This document shows, piece after piece, positions 63,169-64,000 of a DNA stretch of 64,000 nucleotides; position 1 is the first letter of the stretch, and each line of letters starts with the position of its first letter. A program made the position numbers and the translations under genes. Source of the DNA: Oehlia diaphana (taxonomy: Eukaryota > Glomeromycota > Glomeromycetes > Glomerales > Glomeraceae). Location: NCBI GenBank assembly GCA_003833135.1, contig QZLH01000377.1:34243-98242 (forward strand), read 5' to 3'. Below the pieces are notes generated by a model. That model was not told the DNA's origin, did no database searches, and worked only from the letters and a program-made list of their open reading frames with translations.

Positions 63169-63654
63169 GTTCTATCCCCCAAACTCCAACTCTTAGATAA
63201 GTTTACTTACCAAATGTATTTGACAAGTATTATTAATATCATGTCTTAAGTTGCTTTTTGATTCAAAACCAGTGGCTATAATTATGGATGAAATCACAAA
63301 TGATTGTGCACGAAGTGTTGTCAACACATTTTTTTGCTATCATAATGAAACAAAATTAGTTTCAGTTGATTTTCTTGAGCGTGTTAATAATACTACAATA
63401 TGACAACTTCTTATAACTATTCTTATTCACTTTAATATATCTTTTAATCTACTACGTTTGTTTCTTTTAGATTCAGCAGTTTACATGAAAAAATGCTATT
63501 GTGATGTCTATTACCATTCATTGGGAAATTTTTTGAGACACAGATCTATGCAGATCTGCAGGTGATATTTGCCACCATTTTTGTACAGATCTATGACTTC
63601 GCCAGAAAAATTCAAAGGAAAAAATTTTATTATTTCTGCACAGAATTTCAAGAA

Positions 63655-63795
63655 AATGAAAATTCTGCGAAAATCTCCAAAAATTATAGCATGCGAAAAA
63701 ATTCAAAAATAAAATTCTGTGAAAAATTCAAGAACAAAGTTCTGCAGAGAAATTCAAGCAAAAAAATTCAAGAACGAAGTTCTGCAAAAATTCTC
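63655..63795. repeat. AAATTCAAGAACRAAGTTCTGC tandem repeat
   Basis: Degenerate units of about 40 bp; the clearest pair begins at about 63725 and 63765. Each unit contains a small palindrome (AGAAC..GTTCT). It lies close to the window end. Confidence 0.75.
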
Positions 63796-64000
63796 AAAAA
63801 AATAAATTATTTACTAATCACCACAGTCATCATATATTGTATTTTTAATATGTATTTTTATTCACGAATAAATTTGTCAAAATAAAGCTGCAAAATTTCA
63901 AATATAACTAAATAAATTTATAAATTGAAGAATTTCAAATATAACTAAATAAATCTAAATTAAAAGAATACAACAAAAAGAAAAATTAAGAAAAAAAAAA

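Larger units (their letters stand above)
55431..64000. other. Gene-free repeat region, 8.6 kb
   Basis: No intact gene supported. It contains two probable miniature elements (57057-58008, 62627-63168), a three-copy hairpin array (61020-61480), tandem and dispersed repeats (61515-61680, 62470-62626, 63655-63795) and single short frames. The 58.0-60.6 kb part is plain AT-rich DNA in which I see nothing definite. The divergent promoter of the RalGAP gene must lie just above 55430. Confidence 0.65.

Noticed and set aside
63562..63885. 107-codon plus-strand frame at window end
   Set aside because: Generated by the AAATTCAAGAAC tandem repeat; Lys/Asn/Phe-biased without domain features.

Overview
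The window is nuclear DNA from an AT-rich eukaryote, almost certainly a fungus and most like an arbuscular mycorrhizal (Glomeromycotina, Rhizophagus-type) genome. Evidence: genes are split by many 55-110 bp GT-AG introns; codons are strongly A/T-ending; homopolymer and AT microsatellites abound. The gene content is also fungal: homoisocitrate dehydrogenase (aminoadipate route to lysine), a fusion-free HIS1, GUP1, PTM1-type 7TM protein, COG2 and RalGAP-alpha. BTB and F-box/LRR genes are also present. The genus is inference. All exon junctions were assigned by eye from splice signals and reading-frame continuity; every multi-exon model listed closes in frame.

Layout. 0.6-7.6 kb: HIS1 (+), a convergent aminoglycoside-phosphotransferase-fold (ACAD10/11-like) gene (-), and a secreted animal-type haem peroxidase (+) with a Lys/Ala/Pro repeat tail. 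8.9-10.7 kb: an Rnl2-type RNA ligase (-). 10.7-13.2 kb: low-complexity DNA with a 373-N assembly gap. 13.2-14.1 kb: an unrecognised single-exon gene (+). 16.8-20.2 kb: two tandem paralogous MATH-like/BTB genes (-). 21.4-24.7 kb: a PTM1/GPR107-like 7TM gene and a small membrane protein gene (-). 24.9-26.7 kb: LAS1 (+). 27.2-28.8 kb: F-box/LRR (-). 29.2-31.1 kb: PDCD2/Tsr4 (+). 31.5-34.2 kb: GUP1 (-). 34.8-35.3 kb: a small PPxY membrane protein (-). 35.3-39.8 kb: intergenic, with a frameshifted gene relic. 39.8-40.9 kb: two tiny two-exon basic genes (+). 41.4-43.0 kb: LYS12 (-), divergent from COG2 (+, 43.25-46.8 kb). 47.5-55.4 kb: a 26-exon RalGAP-alpha gene (-). 55.4-64 kb: a gene-free repeat region with two probable MITE-like elements, minisatellites and a tandem hairpin array.

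The genes do not form an operon or an obvious pathway cluster. They are mostly housekeeping: amino-acid synthesis (HIS1, LYS12), ribosome biogenesis (LAS1 for ITS2 processing, PDCD2/Tsr4 for Rps2 escort), Golgi and membrane trafficking (COG2, PTM1-like, GUP1) and small-GTPase control (RalGAP-alpha). The least ordinary items are the RNA ligase, the peroxidase with an Asn where the family has its haem-linked Asp, two microexons, a duplicated terminal exon behind COG2, and a 172-bp-period hairpin array whose stems change together on both arms.
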